This document shows positions 35,601 to 44,691 of a DNA stretch of 64,000 bases, one piece after another. The notes beneath the pieces are model-generated. The model had not been told where the DNA came from. It worked only from the letters and a program-made list of their open reading frames with translations, and ran no database searches. Position 1 is the stretch's first letter, and every line of letters starts with the position of its first letter. Origin of the DNA: Aequorivita capsosiphonis DSM 23843 (GTDB taxonomy: Bacteria > Bacteroidota > Bacteroidia > Flavobacteriales > Flavobacteriaceae). Position numbers and translations under genes: made by a program. Location of the stretch: positions 1-64,000 of the forward strand of contig NZ_AUBG01000015.1 of the NCBI RefSeq assembly GCF_000429125.1, read 5' to 3'.

Positions 35601-36770
35601 CTCTTCTTCATCTACATCAACTTTTATTTCTTGCACGTCAATATGATAACCCATTACTCCCAAGGGCGCATCTAGCCGGTTATTTCCAGCGTCAACATTG
35701 GGGTCCTTGGCAAGTTGTCTTAGATACCAAATTAATATTTGTTCATCGTCCCACCCTAAACGTATACCCAATTCCTGTTGTGGAGGCATTCCATCCTGCG
35801 TATCTGCGAGTAAATTACTACTCACTGGCTGGTTGGCGTGGACTATTTTAGCAAAACCATCATTGTAGGTGGAACTTTCTATATAAAGTTCATCATATAT
35901 TCCTTTAGGAGTCTCGTCGGGTTTTATTACTGGGAATAAAACAGCCGCAAAAAGACTTCTCTCCAAGAATTTGTCATTTTTTCTTTTTAATTGAGGAATC
36001 CGAGCGGCATAACGTTTAATAAAAATATCCTTTCCGGGTTCTAGGGAATTTTGTTGTTCAGGAAAATAAACACTATCATCAGCCACATCCACATATAACC
36101 AACCACCATTTTTGAAGTCAGTTTCTGCTAAGGGAATTTTAATATTTCTATATAAAAGTCCAGCTTTTTCTGCCAATTGTGGCTGGCGAAGTAAATGGGC
36201 ATACACTTTTCCCCAACTTACTTTGTTATTTTCAACTACTGTTTTTGGCTTTTCCCTATGTCGCATGGCACAGGCATAACTGTCATCGGTCACGGCGTTC
36301 GGGGTACGAGGTCCTGTAAAATTAAAGGCGTTTTGGTAGGAAAGTGGCAAATATTTTTTGATGGATTTTGATGCATCCATTGCTTTGGGCATGCGTTGAT
36401 CCGGATTTGTACTATAGGTTTCATCGATATCAAAATATTTCGGCTTACCCTCTTCATCCGTGGTGTTTTTAAGAGTTTCATAAATAGTTCTGGAAATTTC
36501 TGAATATATTACGTCTATTGGAATTCCATTTCCTTCATTTTCTAAAATCCCAGGAAATTCATTGGGATTATTTACAATCATAGCTTTAAAAACAGGTTGG
36601 GCATCTGCAAAAGCCTGCGCTTCTCCAGCTTCGCCAAATACTGTATCCACAGGTTCCAGAGGGCTGAAATTGCGGGGAACGAACAATATATTGAGATGGA
36701 GATGTCCATCGACATCAACCTTTTGCGGAAATACCATTAAGGTAAAACGAATATCATCTAATTCTTCCAT
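32667..36770 (-). CDS. Giant protein of unknown function (1367 aa), partner of the 1803-aa protein
   Basis: I do not recognise this family. The protein begins MEELDDIRFTLMVFPQKVDV without a signal peptide or membrane helix. It is rich in short beta-type segments, Pro and acidic residues. A segment near residue 500, LRYGKSYKFRVRLSDNTGGGP, resembles a fibronectin-like strand pair; VSAPYALAVSNGK and PRTSIWCLLYAQVAQADGKA (about 1190-1230) look like conserved blocks. It ends in CCVDC, a possible metal or disulfide cluster. No catalytic motif was found. It follows the 1803-aa gene by 41 nt, so they are probably cotranscribed. Size and fold suggest a structural, surface or effector assembly; that is inference only. 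Confidence 0.8.
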   Translation of the reverse strand: MEELDDIRFTLMVFPQKVDVDGHLHLNILFVPRNFSPLEPVDTVFGEAGEAQAFADAQPVFKAMIVNNPNEFPGILENEGNGIPIDVIYSEISRTIYETLKNTTDEEGKPKYFDIDETYSTNPDQRMPKAMDASKSIKKYLPLSYQNAFNFTGPRTPNAVTDDSYACAMRHREKPKTVVENNKVSWGKVYAHLLRQPQLAEKAGLLYRNIKIPLAETDFKNGGWLYVDVADDSVYFPEQQNSLEPGKDIFIKRYAARIPQLKRKNDKFLERSLFAAVLFPVIKPDETPKGIYDELYIESSTYNDGFAKIVHANQPVSSNLLADTQDGMPPQQELGIRLGWDDEQILIWYLRQLAKDPNVDAGNNRLDAPLGVMGYHIDVQEIKVDVDEEENWESLTAVKSNGTMLLDTSSDVPINLGSYEGELPFQVYPVKVYGEEEENYWLPIYFANWNDHSMVLPDKIASELYLNQHAIQKEDIKDPDSPVKDRKVTISDTYKPLTQINHLRYGKSYKFRVRLSDNTGGGPTVDQAPSQNGVSDKAEMHFKRYVAPYALRIVNDDAIDPFNDELSFNGNNLKLKRPLIGYPAVVYTGKYDDPVALLHESIEAQLAEVDSSGEANVIVGIADPDVVSVEVKVEVETLKMDNLRSDTGRDNFIKLYTTRRKFKKDYDQELTLEFNYQDLPVIDFDLPFETYASDIQDSSGKIVIPTSRNIRLSLRPVCDGDDSYWGNTDVAAVDSRYGKPTILKMRRNSESEKNILTDLNAAKVIQALYLQPDPIIPKQGEISIKNILPEDGGLPNILQRLAQQIDVACNNDPKNLTLSAEKGERIQFWCSNLIRHTLSPDKSSITFANKNELIHKWYVATSVKINRDWSWDGLETLAFTIERKKSMKNNPTETTDRETMLESIPYQQIGDVDMRRIASFQAIQEGEDEKVHREYTRLIFIDAVDTLPATGEGPDTIAVKYRIKPLLKTGITLKDDAFETNNLLVPTTIKPSQIPKVIGSGIALSPYIKDDKYSKTEPRKRFLWLEFDQLPDDNRDALFARQVAYSPDQLISNNHPELYKVEEDVPLVLDPEYTRVITPDSGHDHSGLKAMKRMQKSSEADRHFYILPLPEGLHHESPELFGFHTYEFRFGHTEQLWSTAQGRFGRSFRLTGLQHPSPTLLCAISRIGNIITVSAPYALAVSNGKNVTASPPRTSIWCLLYAQVAQADGKAIRNILIHEGILQPLKTDVDPTTGIFIDKLNGRTQQGAITFTNNEIIHKLEAYGLPENSPLSIICVEVFGYIRNIREHITSIWYDNHIVKEVAQGIIMDVDKKGSDYMGEQQIERALKRSGEVPKDTGIPLSRDLGKYRILRTSPLTEVPATCCVDC

Positions 36771-36811
36771 AATCTTTATAATTGAAAATCCTGACTATTT
36801 TACTGTATTGT

Positions 36812-39800
36812 TTACGCGATTTGTTTTGTTTCTTCCCAACTTTTACTAAAACTTATATTGATGATAAAAGCGATACTAATATCCAAACCAAAAGTTACGC
36901 TAGCGCGACAGTTGGTTGGACCGTCTCCGCTTTTTTCTATGGCACCTTTTGCTTCAATGGTAATAGTAACACCCACTATACCACCAAGAATTTCGGCATG
37001 TCCACGGAACATCATCATGGCGGCCACCGATACATTATTACCAGTATCTGCGTGGATTTCAACACTTATCATAAACTGGATACTCACCGTTCCGATTACC
37101 GGTAAACCCACAGATAGCTGGGCACCGAAACCAAATTTCATATCTACCCCCAACATTGGAGTAGTGTCCGCAGCAATTTTCAAATCCACATTTCCGATGG
37201 CATATATTGTGGCAGCGGCAACACTCACACACATTACTTGAAGTCCACCATGAAATTTGAAGAACGCTCCTGCCGATGGCAAAAGATCTTTAGGATCACT
37301 GGTAACCTTTAGCGCAGCGTTAAAACTAAAGCCAATGCTCAGGCTTGCTTCTAATTTTAAAGGAGTTTGTGGCGCTTCATAAGCAGGTGCGGGTGGAAAA
37401 CGGATGAGGCCAATTTCCTTGGTAGCTTCATATTTATATTCCCAAATATTTGCACTGTTGCTCATAGCCACTTTGAGGCCTTTGTTAAAGGCATCGGCAT
37501 AATCTCCTCCGGAAACATCTTGTAGAATTTCTAGTATCTGAATTACTGGTTCAACTGCATCACTAAAAACTATTTTTGGAGTTGGCAATGTGTCCGCACC
37601 TGCTGATATTTTCCCTCCAAAATTTGATTCCTTACCTTTTTCATTATTGGAATTTCCCATTACAGTCATTAAATCAGTAAAAGGTCCTAAGCTGACCACG
37701 ATAGACACATTGTTCAATCTTCCACGCCATTGATCTTCAAAATCATCCGCAAAGGAATCTAGATTGTAATCCAATTTACTTTCATTGTCAGCTTTGTATT
37801 TTATAATGATCTTAAAGTTCTCGTTGTTGATCAATTTGTAATCTCCAGCGGGAAAGTCAAAATTCAAAGCTTTGTTTATTTGACCGTCTATTCCAGATTT
37901 TAGGATTTCGTAACCTTGATCCACTAATTTCCCTCCATCCACTTTTGAAGCTATTTCAAGTAGTTTATAAACATCTTTTGCGCCATCGGTTACTCCTGCA
38001 ACCTTGGAAAAAATATCATTTGCACCACCTGCTACTTTTAATAGTTTTACAGCATCTCCTAAATTGTCAATGGCATCTCCCACATTCGGAAAAATCCCTT
38101 TTGAATTGAGCAAACGATATCCATCTGCCATTAAGGGCGGGGTTTTACTTAATAAAGAATCTATTCCTATTTTAAACGAAGGCGTTAAAAACAACAATTT
38201 TTGGGTATCCAAATTTTGTAAAAATCCAAAATTGATAGTTTCAGCACCTGCTTCGCGCACCAATTCTATAGGATGGGCGATTCGCTGAAGGTTTTGTAGA
38301 TCGACAATATTTTCCAGCTTACCCAAATCCCATTTTCCTTTACGGATCAATGGCACAGATATATTTGTATCCAAGGGCGTTACTGTTCCATCACTGGCTT
38401 TATGAGTAACCATGGTCCAACTTCCTTCCTTGGGCAAAACGACCGATCCCCTGGCAGCAGCAACAAAAATGGGTTGGTTGCTCATATCCTTGGAATTATT
38501 CACATCAACCCTATTGATCTTCATATGTTGCTCCGTATCTGCAATTTTAAGGCTACAGTTAACCGGGGCACCTATGGAGTCATTTTGTGAAGCGAGTAGA
38601 TTAAATAAGTTCTCTTTGGAAATTGCCATTCCTCTTGGCGCTAATTGCACAAAACCCAAAACGCCTTTGGAAGGAACTCGATTTGTGGTGGGATTTTGTC
38701 CTTCAATAACACTTTCAATATCAATATCCGCATCAAAGGTCAATCCTCGCAAAAGAACATCTTCAGTATAGCTAGCGCCGTGATAAATTATTTCCTTGTT
38801 GGTCTCAGGATCGAAAATAGTATCTCCATCTTTCACCTCCATTTCATCCTTAAAGGTCAAACTATTTTCGCGGATATTTTTGACGTTGTATAGTCCACGG
38901 ACCAAGCCCGCATGTATTTCATAGGGATTTGGTTGATTGTTTATTCCGAAGTAGAATTTACCATTATTTACAGCTTGCCATCCACTGTCCAATCGCATAA
39001 TATAACCATTGCTCAATCTTAGGATTGTAATGGTACGTACTACAAAAATTCCCCAGGGGTAGATAACACTTTTTACCTGAACCACTTCTTGCATGGTGCG
39101 ACCGGTGGTGACATTAAATGTAGTTTGGCTAGTAGCGGCGAAGGCGGCATTTTTATTTCTCCAATCACTAAAAGTATTGGCACCATAACCACTCAATCCT
39201 ATTTTTTCCAAAGGTACGGCTGGTCTTGTCCTGTCGTTTGGATTATTGGGAGCTTCACTAAATTCCCGGCTGAATATTTCGTGAACACTGGAGCCCAAGG
39301 TGCTAAATTTATCACCAAATCCGCCCATATCTAGAACATTGGGAAGTTGAACGGTTATTCCCTGAAATAAATCTCCTTCTGCGGCAAAAGAATTTCCGGC
39401 TGTAAGCTCTAGTTGGATTCCGCCTTTAACCGAATCATTAAATTTCGGACTAATATTGGTGATGGTTGGTTTTTTGGTTTGGTCTGATTGATTGTCGAGA
39501 AGACTCAGCGCCACCATTCCAAAAGGAAGATTAAAAAGCGCATAGGTAATTTTATCCTTTTTCGATTTATAAATATCCACCAGAAATCTGGACAAAGGAA
39601 TGGGAGAAAGAGCTACAGGTTCATCACTTAAGTTTCCCACATAAGTTGGCAGACCATCATTTGGATAATAATTAAAGCCTTGTGGCGGATCATTTGCTTT
39701 TGTTGAGCCGTCCGTTACAACCTGTTCTGATAAATTGAAGGTAGGTTCCCACGAAATTTGTGGCAACATAAATACCTGAGAGTTTATTCCTTGGGCGATT

Positions 39801-42223
39801 ACGTCCATTTTATTGATTTGAAGCGGAAATTCCCACAAGGTGGCATCGCCTCCGTCATCTTTTTGTCTTCTTCTTCTTTGGTATTGTTTAAAACTCACGC
39901 CAGTTTGGTTTGCGTTGCTACTAACATCCAATAATGTGAAGCGGTCTTTACTTAGAATATTTAGCTCTATTTCCTCAATTATCCTTATTGTATCATTGGG
40001 TTTTGTATTCGTTTGATTATTGTAGGATTTAGACAAAAAGTTGGCTTTACTTAGTTCGGTATAATCATCTGTTGATGATTTAAACATAGATTGGAAATCA
40101 GTTTTTTCCGCATCTGCATTGCCTTCATTAGATTGGGCATTATAAGTCTGGTTTTGAATATTATTCGCGTTAGGTAATGCCTGAAATTTGAACTCAGTAG
40201 TTATTGGGTCATTTTCTTTCCAAGAAGTAGTATTCAATAAATTGAGAACAACATCCCGGATTCTAAAAATATTCTCTTTTTGCCTCGGATTGTTCCTTAT
40301 CAAGATCCCAATATTTGCAGCGTATGGATCTGGAAGTGTGGGTATGTAATTGAATATTCCGTATAAAGTATTCAGTGAAGCCTGATAAACATTTTGAAAA
40401 TCTTCATCAAAATTTCCGGTTAATGAAATGGCCATAACTGGAGTTACGGTTAAAAGTGCATTTTGAAGGGCAAAAGCAAGCGGTACTACAGAATCAGGAT
40501 ATGGCTGATTTGGACTGGGCGGAATATAATTATCCTGTAAAATATTCAGATCCAAAATCAGAATGCTTCTGGTTTTTGACTTCCCATTAAAAAACACTAA
40601 ACTTTCTTTTGTATTTATTTTTACAGGTTCTCCATTCACTTTTACTGGCCGATCTACTTTAAAATTTAAATCCGCAAGTAAGCCTAAACTCTCTTCCCCT
40701 TTACCATCGCTGAGAAAGAGCAAAACACTTTCTTTACGGTATTTGATTTGAAACGAGGTTCCAAAAACTTTATCCTCTTCCTTCCATAGGTTTATCTCTC
40801 GTTGCAAACCTTCTCCATTACTTTTTTGATCAATTAAAAGTATATTTCCTGGATATAAAAAAACTGACGGCTGGGAAAGGGAAAGAATTTCTTCGGTTTT
40901 TTTGATATTACAGAAGAGGCCATTTTCACATTCAAATAGCAAACCTCCATTTCCATCTGCTTCCAGAGGTTTTGTAATATCAATCGCATTGCTGAACAAC
41001 GTCCAATAATTATTTTTTATGACTGCGTTTCCTGAAAGATCAATAAGTTCGGATTTGCATTCTTTGACGGAAAAATCAACTTGGTCATTTTTTATGGGAA
41101 TTGTAATGCTTGATATTAATTCATTATAATCAGTACTCTGGGAATTCTCATAACTTAAGGAATATTTCTCTCCAAATACACTACATTCTATCTGGGAAAT
41201 ACCCAAAATTGATTTTTGGGTGTCTTTGAGGGTAAAACTAAAAGTTTCCGGCAACTTATAAAAAGCCTCCTTTGCATCCACACCGAATATTTCGTCGTTA
41301 ATTGTTGGAGCATCCTTTTGTGCCAAATTAATATTTACGGTAATAGTGGTATTTTTACTGACGGTTATTTTATTATTTTTCTCATTGGTTGGCAAAGAAT
41401 TTAAAAAAACCGTTCCGGCTGTAATTCGCAGTCCGCAATAATGTCCATGGGGCGCAGCAGGACTCAAAAGATTTGCCCGCACCCAAATCGTATTCCCAGC
41501 TAATTGGTAAAGACGAGTGGTTTGTGGGAAATAATCTGAAAGATCCTTAGGTGTTTTTAGTATCAGTTTATCCGAAAAAAGGGAATTTCCAATTTTTAAA
41601 TCAGAAATTTTCTTGGGAAAATTGATTTTTCTTTTTTCAATTGATCCTAATTTTCTAGTCTCATGAGAAGTTTTCTTTTGTTGCGGAATTATTATGGGTG
41701 GGAATGGAATTTCAATAGGAAATCTAAAAGTGCGCGTTTTAAACAATAATGCAGGCAATGTTTGCCCTTCAATATATAATGAATTGAGTTTGGTTAATAT
41801 TGGAAAGAAATCGAAAGAGAGATCAATCCCACCTGCTCCTAAAAATGGCCCCTCTGTTTTCGCCTTTTTTATTCCTGTTAATAAAGGAATAACATTCTTT
41901 AAAGAGCCAGTTTGCCTTGCATCTTGAAAAAGCTTGGATTGAAAATCGGAGGTGCGTAATGCTACCTGCATTTCATTTTCTGAGTCTACAGGTTTTGCTT
42001 CAGATACTATATCTTTTATCCGACCTTTGTCGAAGTTTATAGAAACAATACTTTTTGAAGCCAGTATGTTGGATTCAATTTCTTTTAAGGGGATCTCTTG
42101 GGTGAGTAAAACTTCAGCCAAGGATTTTTGTAGCTCACTTAAGCGTTTGCCGTCGTCTGGTGTTTCTACATTTAAATGCGAAGTAATGCCCGCCAATAAA
42201 CTCTCTATTTGCTTTCGTTTCAT
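36812..42223 (-). CDS. Giant protein of unknown function (1803 aa)
   Basis: Not recognised. It starts MKRKQIESLLAGITSHLNVE, with no signal peptide. A Pro/Ile-rich stretch (FPIEIPFPPIIIPQQ) lies near 170, a predicted beta-rich part covers 200-600, and a basic cluster QYQRRRRQKDDGG near 780. The block IYPWGIFVVRTITILRLSNG, RLDSGWQAVNNGKFYFG and EIHAGLVRGLYNVKNIRE (about 1060-1120) looks conserved. The last 200 residues (for example TPMLGVDMKFGFGAQLSVGL) alternate small and hydrophobic residues like amphipathic strands. Base and codon use do not stand out from neighbours by eye. It is the first gene of a two-gene unit with the 1367-aa gene. Confidence 0.8.
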   Translation of the reverse strand: MKRKQIESLLAGITSHLNVETPDDGKRLSELQKSLAEVLLTQEIPLKEIESNILASKSIVSINFDKGRIKDIVSEAKPVDSENEMQVALRTSDFQSKLFQDARQTGSLKNVIPLLTGIKKAKTEGPFLGAGGIDLSFDFFPILTKLNSLYIEGQTLPALLFKTRTFRFPIEIPFPPIIIPQQKKTSHETRKLGSIEKRKINFPKKISDLKIGNSLFSDKLILKTPKDLSDYFPQTTRLYQLAGNTIWVRANLLSPAAPHGHYCGLRITAGTVFLNSLPTNEKNNKITVSKNTTITVNINLAQKDAPTINDEIFGVDAKEAFYKLPETFSFTLKDTQKSILGISQIECSVFGEKYSLSYENSQSTDYNELISSITIPIKNDQVDFSVKECKSELIDLSGNAVIKNNYWTLFSNAIDITKPLEADGNGGLLFECENGLFCNIKKTEEILSLSQPSVFLYPGNILLIDQKSNGEGLQREINLWKEEDKVFGTSFQIKYRKESVLLFLSDGKGEESLGLLADLNFKVDRPVKVNGEPVKINTKESLVFFNGKSKTRSILILDLNILQDNYIPPSPNQPYPDSVVPLAFALQNALLTVTPVMAISLTGNFDEDFQNVYQASLNTLYGIFNYIPTLPDPYAANIGILIRNNPRQKENIFRIRDVVLNLLNTTSWKENDPITTEFKFQALPNANNIQNQTYNAQSNEGNADAEKTDFQSMFKSSTDDYTELSKANFLSKSYNNQTNTKPNDTIRIIEEIELNILSKDRFTLLDVSSNANQTGVSFKQYQRRRRQKDDGGDATLWEFPLQINKMDVIAQGINSQVFMLPQISWEPTFNLSEQVVTDGSTKANDPPQGFNYYPNDGLPTYVGNLSDEPVALSPIPLSRFLVDIYKSKKDKITYALFNLPFGMVALSLLDNQSDQTKKPTITNISPKFNDSVKGGIQLELTAGNSFAAEGDLFQGITVQLPNVLDMGGFGDKFSTLGSSVHEIFSREFSEAPNNPNDRTRPAVPLEKIGLSGYGANTFSDWRNKNAAFAATSQTTFNVTTGRTMQEVVQVKSVIYPWGIFVVRTITILRLSNGYIMRLDSGWQAVNNGKFYFGINNQPNPYEIHAGLVRGLYNVKNIRENSLTFKDEMEVKDGDTIFDPETNKEIIYHGASYTEDVLLRGLTFDADIDIESVIEGQNPTTNRVPSKGVLGFVQLAPRGMAISKENLFNLLASQNDSIGAPVNCSLKIADTEQHMKINRVDVNNSKDMSNQPIFVAAARGSVVLPKEGSWTMVTHKASDGTVTPLDTNISVPLIRKGKWDLGKLENIVDLQNLQRIAHPIELVREAGAETINFGFLQNLDTQKLLFLTPSFKIGIDSLLSKTPPLMADGYRLLNSKGIFPNVGDAIDNLGDAVKLLKVAGGANDIFSKVAGVTDGAKDVYKLLEIASKVDGGKLVDQGYEILKSGIDGQINKALNFDFPAGDYKLINNENFKIIIKYKADNESKLDYNLDSFADDFEDQWRGRLNNVSIVVSLGPFTDLMTVMGNSNNEKGKESNFGGKISAGADTLPTPKIVFSDAVEPVIQILEILQDVSGGDYADAFNKGLKVAMSNSANIWEYKYEATKEIGLIRFPPAPAYEAPQTPLKLEASLSIGFSFNAALKVTSDPKDLLPSAGAFFKFHGGLQVMCVSVAAATIYAIGNVDLKIAADTTPMLGVDMKFGFGAQLSVGLPVIGTVSIQFMISVEIHADTGNNVSVAAMMMFRGHAEILGGIVGVTITIEAKGAIEKSGDGPTNCRASVTFGLDISIAFIINISFSKSWEETKQIA

Positions 42224-42273
42224 AATCAGGAATATAAGAACCCCATAAATTTAAACGATTGCAAAATACTGTG

Positions 42274-42295
42274 AAATAGCTAGTTATAGCTATTT
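42274..42295 (-). promoter_or_regulatory. Hairpin in front of the giant-gene operon
   Basis: A perfect 9-bp stem AAATAGCTA / TAGCTATTT with a 4-nt loop lies 50 nt upstream of the 1803-aa gene. A near -7 box TATTTTGC follows on the minus strand at about 42263-42270. It could be an operator or a hairpin ending antisense or upstream transcription. Confidence 0.4.
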
Positions 42296-42436
42296 TTAAA
42301 AGAACATAATATTTCTCAAAATGGAATTAGAAAGAAGAATTACAGGTATTTTATGAATGAAAATAAGAAGATCAATATGAAAGAAGTTTAATGCTTATAT
42401 AGCTAACTATCAAGAAACTGGGTCTATCAAAGAAAG

Positions 42437-42477
42437 CAAAAAAAATCCTCGTTCTTTATTTCTAAAAAACGAGGATT
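42437..42477 (-). terminator. Intrinsic terminator of metG
   Basis: On the minus strand the 10-bp stem AATCCTCGTT / AACGAGGATT is followed by eight T, 20 nt after the metG stop codon. Confidence 0.88.
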
Positions 42478-42496
42478 ATTTATTAATGGTGAAAAT

Positions 42497-44629
42497 TTAA
42501 TTAATAGTTGCTCCATTATCGACGTCACTAGCATCAGGATTCATAAATACCAATTTTCCATTAATATCTTCTGTCATCAATATCATCCCTTGACTTTCCA
42601 CACCACGCAGTTTTCTAGGCGCTAGGTTTACAAGTACGGTAACTTTTTTACCTATGATTTCCTCAGCAGTAAAACTCTGCGCAATACCTGAAACGATAGT
42701 ACGAATATCAATTCCTGTATCAACTTTTAAAACCAGAAGTTTATCTGCTTTCGGCATTTTTTCAGCTTCAATGATGGTTCCAACACGCATATCAAGTTTT
42801 ACGAAATCTTCATATTGAATGGTTTCTTTTTGAGAGGCTATTGCAGCCGAAGCAATCTCTTCCGAAGCTTCTTCTGTAGAAGGAACCTGTTTGTTATCTG
42901 CTGTATTATCCATTTTAGTCTTTTCCAGTTTGTCTAATTGTTGTTGTATTTGTTCGTCTTCAATTTTGCTGAAAAGGAGTTCAGCTTTTCCAATTTTGTG
43001 TCCCCCTCTGCCTAAAGGCATCTCCCCCGAAGGGTGAGAAAGTACGGCTACACTTTTCCAAGTAGGTTGAATTTTTAAGCCTTGAAAGTTCAGCATGTTT
43101 TTCAATTTATCTGAAGTAAACGGCAGGAACGGCTCACTTAAGACCGCCAAAGCTGAAGCTATTTGCAACGCAACATACATAACAGTTTTTGTGCGCTCTT
43201 CGTCGGTTTTAATGGTTTTCCAAGGCTCTTCATCCGCGAGATATTTGTTTCCGAGGCGAGCAACGTTCATCAACTCTCCTTGCGCTTCACGGAAACGGTA
43301 ACGCTCCAAAGAACTTGCGATCACGGCTGGATATGCTTTTAATTCCTTTAAAGTATGTTCGTCAACTTCGGAAAAAGTTGATGGTTCAGGTACAACTCCT
43401 TCGTAATATTTATCGGTTAAAACTAATACGCGGTTGATGAAATTTCCGAAGATAGCTACTAACTCATTATTATTTCGAGCTTGGAAATCGGCCCAAGTAA
43501 AATCGTTATCCTTGGTTTCTGGTGCGTTTGCAGTTAAAGTGTATCGCAAAACATCTTGTTGATTTGGAAAATCTTCCAAATATTCGTGCAACCAAACTGC
43601 CCAGTTTTTACTGGTAGAGATTTTATTTCCTTCAAGATTTAAAAATTCGTTTGCAGGAACGTTTTCAGGTAAAATATAACTTCCTTCCGCTTTTAGCATC
43701 GCTGGGAAAATGATACAGTGAAAAACAATGTTGTCTTTTCCTATAAAATGAAGCATTTTGGTTTTTTCGTCTTTCCAATAATCTTCCCAGTTTTTTCCTT
43801 CACGCGCCGCCCATTCTTTGGTTGAAGAAATATAACCGATAGGCGCATCAAACCAGACGTAAAGAACCTTTCCTTCGGCGCCTTTCACTGGCACAGGAAT
43901 TCCCCAATCCAAGTCGCGAGTCACAGCACGCGGACGTAAGCCATCATCTATCCAGCTTTTGCATTGCCCATAAACATTGGTCTTCCAATCTTTTTTATGG
44001 TCAACGAGAATCCATTGTTTTAAGAAATCTTCATATTCATTTAAAGGTAAAAACCAATGTTTGGTTTCCTTTAAAATAGGGACATTTCCAGAAATGGCAC
44101 TTTTTGGGTTGATTAGGTCCGTGGCGTTTAAGCTAGAACCGCATTTTTCGCATTGGTCGCCATAAGCTTCTTCATATCCACATTTTGGACATGTTCCCGT
44201 GATATATCGGTCTGCCAAAAACTGATTGGCTTCTTCGTCGTATAATTGTTCGGTAACCTCTTCAGTGAATTTTCCATCTTCATATAATTTTTTAAAAAAC
44301 TCTGAAGCGGTTTTATGATGAATCTCCGCAGAAGTACGCGAATAGTTATCAAAGGAAATTCCGAAGTCTTCAAAACTTTTTTTGATAATTCCGTGATATT
44401 TATTGACCACTTCTTGCGGGGTAATCCCTTCTTTTTTTGCCTTAATTGTAATTGGCACTCCGTGTTCATCACTCCCACAAATAAAGGCAACATCTTTATT
44501 TTGAAGTCTTTGGTAACGCGCGTAAATATCGGCTGGCACGTAAACGCCCGCTAAATGGCCTATGTGAACAGGGCCGTTTGTGTATGGTAGAGCTGCGGTA
44601 ATTGTGTACCTATTTGGATTTTGATTCAT
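42497..44629 (-). CDS. metG: Methionyl-tRNA synthetase with C-terminal tRNA-binding domain
   Basis: A 710-aa class I synthetase. HIGH motif in [12 protein letters not shown] (about 18-29), four-Cys zinc knuckle [23 protein letters not shown]-equivalent [10 protein letters not shown], anticodon-binding helical region, and a C-terminal EMAPII-like domain (from about 605: [35 protein letters not shown]). Residues 529-543 ([14 protein letters not shown]) look out of place before [17 protein letters not shown] and are encoded by a palindromic repeat, apparently an in-frame insertion. Divergent from the LD-carboxypeptidase gene with 62 nt between start codons. Confidence 0.96.
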   Translation of the reverse strand: MNQNPNRYTITAALPYTNGPVHIGHLAGVYVPADIYARYQRLQNKDVAFICGSDEHGVPITIKAKKEGITPQEVVNKYHGIIKKSFEDFGISFDNYSRTSAEIHHKTASEFFKKLYEDGKFTEEVTEQLYDEEANQFLADRYITGTCPKCGYEEAYGDQCEKCGSSLNATDLINPKSAISGNVPILKETKHWFLPLNEYEDFLKQWILVDHKKDWKTNVYGQCKSWIDDGLRPRAVTRDLDWGIPVPVKGAEGKVLYVWFDAPIGYISSTKEWAAREGKNWEDYWKDEKTKMLHFIGKDNIVFHCIIFPAMLKAEGSYILPENVPANEFLNLEGNKISTSKNWAVWLHEYLEDFPNQQDVLRYTLTANAPETKDNDFTWADFQARNNNELVAIFGNFINRVLVLTDKYYEGVVPEPSTFSEVDEHTLKELKAYPAVIASSLERYRFREAQGELMNVARLGNKYLADEEPWKTIKTDEERTKTVMYVALQIASALAVLSEPFLPFTSDKLKNMLNFQGLKIQPTWKSVAVLSHPSGEMPLGRGGHKIGKAELLFSKIEDEQIQQQLDKLEKTKMDNTADNKQVPSTEEASEEIASAAIASQKETIQYEDFVKLDMRVGTIIEAEKMPKADKLLVLKVDTGIDIRTIVSGIAQSFTAEEIIGKKVTVLVNLAPRKLRGVESQGMILMTEDINGKLVFMNPDASDVDNGATIN
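43001..43044 (-). repeat. Palindromic repeat inserted in frame in metG
   Basis: The plus-strand text TCCCCCTCTGCCTAAAGGCA, then TCTCCCCCGAAGGGTGAG, is made of two small dyads (TGCC..GGCA and CCC..GGG) of the kind found in Bacteroidota intergenic DNA. A similar CCCCCTATCCCCCGAAGGGG occurs at 63605. It interrupts metG between the anticodon-binding region and the conserved [10 protein letters not shown]. Confidence 0.65.
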
Positions 44630-44646
44630 AATTTTTTTTGAGACAA

Positions 44647-44654
44647 CAAAAGTA
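44647..44654 (-). promoter_or_regulatory. TACTTTTG -7 box of metG
   Basis: An exact TAnnTTTG match on the minus strand, 17 nt before the metG ATG. No TTG at the standard -33 position. Confidence 0.5.
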
Positions 44655-44691
44655 CATATAAATGTAGTAATTTGCGGACTAAAATCAATTC

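Noticed and set aside
32667-42223. Contractile injection system or Tc toxin cluster
   Set aside because: No tail, baseplate, sheath, tube or ATPase gene is adjacent, so size alone does not support it.
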